Source: Eubacteriales bacterium (GTDB taxonomy: Bacteria > Bacillota_A > Clostridia > Lachnospirales > Lachnospiraceae). Taken from it: 8,379 nt of DNA. Shown one piece after another: positions 6,350-8,379 of the stretch. A program made the position numbers and the translations under genes. The stretch is from positions 1 to 8,379 of the forward strand of contig JAUNAE010000158.1 of NCBI GenBank assembly GCA_030527765.1. Direction: 5' to 3'. Each line of letters starts with the position of its first letter. Position 1 is the first letter of the stretch. The notes under the pieces are model-generated. The model saw only the letters and a list, made by a program, of their open reading frames with translations, ran no database searches and was not told the origin of the DNA.

Positions 6350-6949
6350 TTACAGAGTTTTAACGGCGAGCGTTAAAGCTTTGACTATATCAGAAAGTGC
6401 CATATTCGGTTCGTTCTGCTGCTCCGGAAGATTCGGAACGTGAATAAAACCACAGCGTGTCTTCGTCCCTTCAAAGAAACGAAGCACAGAGTACAGCACA
6501 TCGTTGCAGACAAAAGACCCGGCCGAGAGGGATACCTTTGCCGGAATACCGGCAGCGGAGATCGCAGCAGCCATCTTTCTTACAGGAAGCGTACTGAAGA
6601 TAGCATCAGGTCCACCTTCTTCAATTGTCTCATCTTTGCAAATTCGTCCGGCCTCGTCCGGAATCTCCGCATAACGCAGATTGATACCAAGCATCTCCGG
6701 TGTGACAGCACTTCTGCCTCCGGCCTGTCCGACACATAGTACAAAATCAGCAGGCGTACAATTTTGTCCGCATTGCTGTGCCTTATCGCATACAAGCTGG
6801 GCAGCGGCCTCGTATTCAACTGGAAGAAGCAATTTCTGAACCTGCAGATCTCCGATCTGATCAGGAAGATGAGAAACAGCCTCCCAGGAGGGATTGATAG
6901 AGTCAGTATTGAACGGGCGGAAGCCGGTAATCAGGATTGTGCGGGACAT
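6350..6949 (-). CDS. pcp: Pyroglutamyl-peptidase I (peptidase family C15)
   Basis: The 199-residue cytoplasmic cysteine peptidase removes N-terminal pyroglutamate (5-oxoproline) from peptides. The N-terminus reads ILITGFRPFNTDSINPSWEAV, the family's opening with its GF-PF-N-NPS pattern. The triad is in place: E85 in GQAGGRSAVTPEMLGINL, C148 in SAGSFVCNDVLYS, and H170 in GFIHVPNLPEQ. Length is slightly shorter than the usual 200-215. The start at 6949 is chosen because CGGAG lies 6 nt upstream on the minus strand; the longer frame from 7003 adds 18 atypical residues and begins inside the likely -10 box. The gene stands alone, converging on the phosphatase operon. The IS66 fragment begins about 84 bp upstream of its start, just behind its promoter. 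Confidence 0.94.
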   Translation of the reverse strand: MSRTILITGFRPFNTDSINPSWEAVSHLPDQIGDLQVQKLLLPVEYEAAAQLVCDKAQQCGQNCTPADFVLCVGQAGGRSAVTPEMLGINLRYAEIPDEAGRICKDETIEEGGPDAIFSTLPVRKMAAAISAAGIPAKVSLSAGSFVCNDVLYSVLRFFEGTKTRCGFIHVPNLPEQQNEPNMALSDIVKALTLAVKTL

Positions 6950-6955
6950 ATGGTA

Positions 6956-6960
6956 CTCCG
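6956..6960 (-). promoter_or_regulatory. Ribosome binding site that sets the pcp start
   Basis: CGGAG on the minus strand (6960 to 6956) is 6 nt before the ATG at 6949. No comparable site precedes the in-frame ATG at 7003. Confidence 0.75.
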
Positions 6961-6993
6961 AAAAAGGATGAAAGGCGATAGTTACTGTAAGGG

Positions 6994-7002
6994 ATTGTAT
7001 CA
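6994..7002 (-). promoter_or_regulatory. Candidate extended -10 promoter for pcp
   Basis: On the minus strand TGaTACAAT (7002 to 6994) is an extended -10 with five of six bases of the hexamer. The -35 region is weak. The predicted start near 6987 gives a leader of about 38 nt. The probable IS66 end at 7033 lies just upstream, so the insertion seems to have spared the core promoter. Confidence 0.45.
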
Positions 7003-7045
7003 TAAGAAAAGTATTCCAGGATTAAGCGAATTGTAAACGTCAAAT

Positions 7046-7113
7046 GGTGCGCCTTTGCACCCTTTCCGTATCGTGATACCCTAAAAACACGAAAAACCCT
7101 TAAGGTTTTTTCG
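7046..7113 (+). repeat. Three successive inverted repeats between the IS end and tnpA
   Basis: GGTGC/GCACC (7046-7050 with 7057-7061), GTATC/GATAC (7068-7072 with 7075-7079) and CGAAAAACC/GGTTTTTTCG (7090-7098 with 7104-7113, one bulged T) follow each other. The third is terminator-like, with TTTTT at 7116-7120 directly before the tnpA ribosome binding site. It may shield tnpA from transcription entering from the flank or hide its translation start, as in other insertion sequences. Confidence 0.65.
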
Positions 7114-7132
7114 ACTTTTTAGGAGGACTGTC

Positions 7133-7549
7133 ATGCATTCGGATTTTCGTGAAATTCGTCGTCAGCAATGGTTTCAAATCATTCAAGCCTGTGAGGAACG
7201 TCCGCGGGGTATGAGTATTGTTCAATGGACACGCGAACACCAGATTTCCATTAAATCTTACGAGTACTGGAAATGTAAGTTTCGTATGGAAGCTCTTGAA
7301 CAAAAAACAGAGGATAAAAGTGTATCATCACTTACAGTTTCTGAAGATACACATGCTCTTTCTGAGAATCATGTCACGTTTGCGGAAATTCCTGTTTCTG
7401 CATTTAAAGCACAGAAAGCAGGCAGCGTATCTTGCACTTTTACACCTGACGCTGTCGTGAACGTGTCCGGTACTACCGTCGGATTTTCGAATTCTGCGTC
7501 TCCCGAACTGATCAATCGAATTCTCAAGGCGGTGGCTTATGTTAGCTGA
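7133..7549 (+). CDS. tnpA: IS66-family accessory protein TnpA
   Basis: The 138-residue protein has the IS66 TnpA layout: an N-terminal helical DNA-binding-like region with WFQIIQACEERPRGMSIVQW (13-32), the HQISIKSYEYWKCKFRMEAL stretch (36-55, the usual K-[ST]-Y-x-YW motif), a variable acidic middle, a short beta region with VTFAEIPV (80-87), and an ILKAV helix at the end. It appears complete. In intact elements TnpA and TnpB are needed alongside the TnpC transposase, but neither of the latter is present, so this copy should not move the element alone. The ATG follows AGGAGGA with 5-nt spacing. The stop overlaps the ATG of the next frame by 11 nt, the usual IS66 tnpA/tnpB coupling, now leading into a phage gene fragment. 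Confidence 0.88.
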   Translation: MHSDFREIRRQQWFQIIQACEERPRGMSIVQWTREHQISIKSYEYWKCKFRMEALEQKTEDKSVSSLTVSEDTHALSENHVTFAEIPVSAFKAQKAGSVSCTFTPDAVVNVSGTTVGFSNSASPELINRILKAVAYVS

Positions 7550-7784
7550 GGAATCCAGTGGCGGGTCTTTTGAAATTGAAGATTTGGAGATTTTCGAGAA
7601 TGTGGCCTATATCATGGCTTACCATGCAGATCACATCATCCCGGACGATATTGATGACTGGCTCGACCAGTTTGAGATGTTCTCTATCTATGAAGTGCTG
7701 TCGGAAATCCTGGAAATGTGGGGAACAAACCTCATCGCAGATGTGGAGTCTAAAAAAAACTTAACCGCAGCAGCTTGGGAATGA
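7539..7784 (+). pseudogene. Chimeric frame: IS66 tnpB start fused to a truncated phage tail assembly chaperone
   Basis: The 81-residue frame starts at the ATG where IS66 tnpB is expected (MLAEES...) and, from about residue 11, reads as the C-terminal part of a siphophage tail assembly chaperone: FEIEDLEIFENVAYIMAYHA (11-30), DDIDDWLDQFEMFSIYEVL (38-56), EILEMWGTNLIADV (57-69) and SKKNL (71-75). As I recall the family, members carry about 50-60 residues before this segment, which are absent. The missing part is replaced in frame by the tnpB start, so a short fused protein could still be made from the tnpB ribosome binding site. Chaperones of this kind coat the tape-measure protein during tail assembly; no other tail gene is present, so it is unlikely to work here. 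The frame ends at TGA 7782-7784, overlapping the ATG of the second chaperone frame. Confidence 0.72.
7754..7760 (+). other. -1 ribosomal frameshift site (A AAA AAC)
   Basis: Codons in the upstream frame are TCT AAA AAA AAC TTA, so the heptamer A-AAA-AAC sits in the X-XXY-YYZ phase needed for simultaneous -1 slippage. The frame reached by slipping back one base is open through to the stop at 7943-7945 and encodes the second half of the tail chaperone. Tail chaperone pairs (lambda G/GT type) are a well-known place for such recoding. No downstream pseudoknot was confirmed by eye. Confidence 0.75.
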
Positions 7785-7945
7785 CAACACCTCTGTTTCT
7801 TCTTCGTTGTACTGAAATCGGCATATCCATCGCAGACCTTGAGATTCTTACGATTGGTCTTGTGATGGATATGTGGACGGTGAAAGGTAACGATGGCGTG
7901 AAATATACGCAGGTTGCCGGACAGGAAGAGTTCGATAAATTTTGA
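7781..7945 (+). CDS. Phage tail assembly chaperone, second (frameshift, T-type) segment
   Basis: From the ATG at 7781 the frame encodes 54 residues with LFLLRCTEIGISIADLEIL (5-23), LTIGLVMDMW (23-32) and a closing VAGQEEFDKF (45-54). This is the pattern of the T-type half of tail chaperones in Clostridia phages, where xLLRCxxxGLSIxDLDxLTIGMVxDM is typical. It can be reached in two ways: a -1 slip at 7754-7760 giving a fusion with the upstream frame (adding KKLNRSSLG before this methionine), or reinitiation at the ATGA overlap with the upstream stop. The first is the usual route in siphophages. The extension normally binds tail-tube protein. Being short and frame-shifted, it is easily missed by gene callers. 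The segment looks full length, so only the 5' part of the chaperone locus has been lost. Confidence 0.75.
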   Translation: MTTPLFLLRCTEIGISIADLEILTIGLVMDMWTVKGNDGVKYTQVAGQEEFDKF

Positions 7946-7953
7946 TGCTACGA

Positions 7954-7982
7954 TTGACAAATTAACAACCACATGCTAATGT
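7954..7982 (+). promoter_or_regulatory. Candidate promoter of the toxin-antitoxin operon
   Basis: A perfect -35 TTGACA (7954-7959) is followed by 17 bp and then TAATGT (7977-7982), a poor hexamer rescued by an upstream TG (7974-7975) in the extended -10 position. The start would fall near 7989, inside the palindrome at 7986-8001. Confidence 0.55.
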
Positions 7983-7985
7983 AAA

Positions 7986-8001
7986 TTAACCAAAAGGTTA
8001 A
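7986..8001 (+). promoter_or_regulatory. Palindromic operator candidate for HigBA autoregulation
   Basis: TTAACC-AAAA-GGTTAA is a perfect 6-bp inverted repeat with a 4-bp centre lying across the predicted transcription start and 31 bp before the toxin start. HigA-type antitoxins repress their own operons by binding palindromes in the promoter, so this is a natural site for it. Confidence 0.6.
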
Positions 8002-8020
8002 CTTTGATGTTGGCGTAAGG

Positions 8021-8025
8021 GGGAG
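8021..8025 (+). promoter_or_regulatory. Ribosome binding site supporting a TTG start for the toxin
   Basis: GGGAG within AAGGGGGAG lies 7 nt before TTG 8033. No in-frame ATG occurs nearby; the first is about 35 codons in and would remove the conserved N-terminal region. Confidence 0.75.
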
Positions 8026-8032
8026 AATTTAT

Positions 8033-8371
8033 TTGAGAATAACATATGCCAACAGCAAGGTTGAGAAGTACTTCTCTGACTACAAAAAATTGCAGAAGAA
8101 GTTGCCTGCTGATTGGGTTAGAACAATAAAAAAACATATGGATAGACTTGAGGCCGCAGAATGTTTTGGTGATTTTTTAGCGTTGGGATTAGGCAAACCG
8201 GAGCAATTGACGGGATATGATCAAATTCGGTATTCCCTTCATATTACACCAAATGTGAGACTGATATTAGAACCTAATGCAACTCAGGATACTGTAATGA
8301 TTTGTACTGAAATTGAAGTGGAAGGGGTGAGTGATTATCATGGCAGTAAAGAAAACTGGTATATCCCGTGA
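8033..8371 (+). CDS. HigB-family (RelE/ParE superfamily) toxin
   Basis: The 112-residue basic protein starts at TTG and has the HigB-like layout: RITYANSKVEKYFSDYKKL (2-20), a helical pair to about residue 50, GLGKPEQLTG (52-61), YSLHITPNVRLIL (67-79), EIEVEGVSDYHGSKENWYIP (93-112). Such toxins are ribosome-dependent mRNA nucleases held in check by an antitoxin. R76 and the Y102-H103 pair lie where HigB relatives have active-site residues, as I recall them. Toxin-first order, with the antitoxin start overlapping its 3' end by 32 nt, is the standard higBA layout. The segment looks richer in A+T than the housekeeping genes to its left, consistent with arrival on mobile DNA. It is close to phage and IS remnants, a common setting for such modules. 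Confidence 0.88.
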   Translation: MRITYANSKVEKYFSDYKKLQKKLPADWVRTIKKHMDRLEAAECFGDFLALGLGKPEQLTGYDQIRYSLHITPNVRLILEPNATQDTVMICTEIEVEGVSDYHGSKENWYIP

Positions 8372-8379
8372 TTTGATAA
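8340..8379 (+). CDS. HigA-type antitoxin, N-terminal fragment (runs off the window)
   Basis: An ATG at 8340 inside the 3' end of the toxin gene, in another frame, opens MAVKKTGISRDLI before the window ends. This matches the usual N-terminus of HigA-type helix-turn-helix antitoxins, where [AS]xSRDLIIHPGE typically follows. AAGGGG at 8322-8327 is a possible ribosome binding site, with longer than ideal spacing. Only 13 codons are visible, so the call relies on the partner toxin and the overlap. Confidence 0.65.
   Translation, partial: MAVKKTGISRDLI

Larger units (their letters stand above)
7033..7560 (+). mobile_element. IS66-family insertion sequence fragment (left end plus tnpA)
   Basis: A likely left terminal repeat starts GTAAACGTCAAATGG at 7033; IS66 ends characteristically begin GTAA. 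About 100 bp later lies a complete tnpA (7133-7549), and the next gene, tnpB, is represented only by its ribosome binding site (AAGGCGG, 7526-7532), its ATG and perhaps a few codons. tnpB, the DDE transposase tnpC and the right end are missing: phage-type coding sequence starts by about 7569. No sequence like the inverse of the left end is seen to the right. The right border given is approximate. Confidence 0.7.

Noticed and set aside
6440..6739. Plus-strand frame opposite pcp
   Set aside because: It is a shadow of a convincing minus-strand gene with its full catalytic triad, and has no family resemblance.
7688..7972. Minus-strand 94-codon frame across the chaperone region
   Set aside because: It lies opposite the recognisable chaperone frames, has no clear ribosome binding site, and the sequence resembles nothing known to me.
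7550..8379. Right inverted repeat of the IS66 element
   Set aside because: No inverse of GTAAACGTCAAATGG (that is, ...TTTGACGTTTAC) is visible to the right of tnpA, so the IS is taken to be truncated.
1..8379. tRNA, rRNA or other structured RNA genes
   Set aside because: No tRNA-like cloverleaf or rRNA segment was recognised on either strand by eye.

Overview
The window looks like chromosome from a Gram-positive, gut-type Clostridia (Bacillota), most likely a Lachnospiraceae member. The reasons are the moderate G+C content, strong AGGAGG-type ribosome binding sites, extended -10 promoters, secreted WG-repeat and BspA-type leucine-rich-repeat proteins, and the kinds of phage and IS66 genes at the right end. 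The taxonomic call is an inference from protein style, not from a marker gene.

Layout. Bases 2-202 are the 3' end of a gene resembling L-2-amino-thiazoline-4-carboxylate (ATC) hydrolase. Its last codons run into four tandem 31-bp repeats (167-290). A promoter-like site and a strong terminator hairpin precede an alanine/glycine:cation symporter (439-1926). After another terminator, an extended -10 promoter with a perfect 9-bp inverted repeat drives a two-gene operon of secreted repeat proteins: a WG-repeat protein (2157-3221) and a BspA-like LRR protein (3242-4654). A third terminator separates these from a second two-gene unit: a histidine phosphatase (4896-5435) and a COG1768-like metallophosphoesterase (5448-6188). 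A long hairpin at 6292-6331 lies between this unit and the convergent pyroglutamyl-peptidase I gene (6350-6949, minus strand).

From about 7033 rightward the DNA is mobile and mosaic. A probable IS66 left end (GTAA...) is followed by a complete IS66 tnpA (7133-7549). The element then stops at about the first codons of its tnpB and runs in frame into an N-terminally truncated phage tail assembly chaperone gene (7539-7784). That remnant keeps a perfect A AAA AAC slippery heptamer (7754-7760), placed exactly in phase for a -1 frameshift into a second chaperone frame that ends at 7945. Next comes a HigB-type toxin gene (8033-8371, TTG start) with a TTGACA promoter and a TTAACC-AAAA-GGTTAA palindrome at its predicted transcription start. 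The first 13 codons of the overlapping HigA-type antitoxin run off the window edge.

How the genes relate. The left three quarters is ordinary housekeeping and surface content: amino-acid uptake, secreted adhesion-like proteins, phosphohydrolases and a peptidase that removes N-terminal pyroglutamate. I see no new multi-gene system there. The most informative part is the right end, where IS66, tail-chaperone and toxin-antitoxin pieces are stitched together, with an in-frame IS/phage fusion and an apparently preserved recoding site. Several starts are moved here from the longest ORF to an internal ATG with a clear ribosome binding site (3242, 4896, 6949), and one non-ATG start (8033) is supported.
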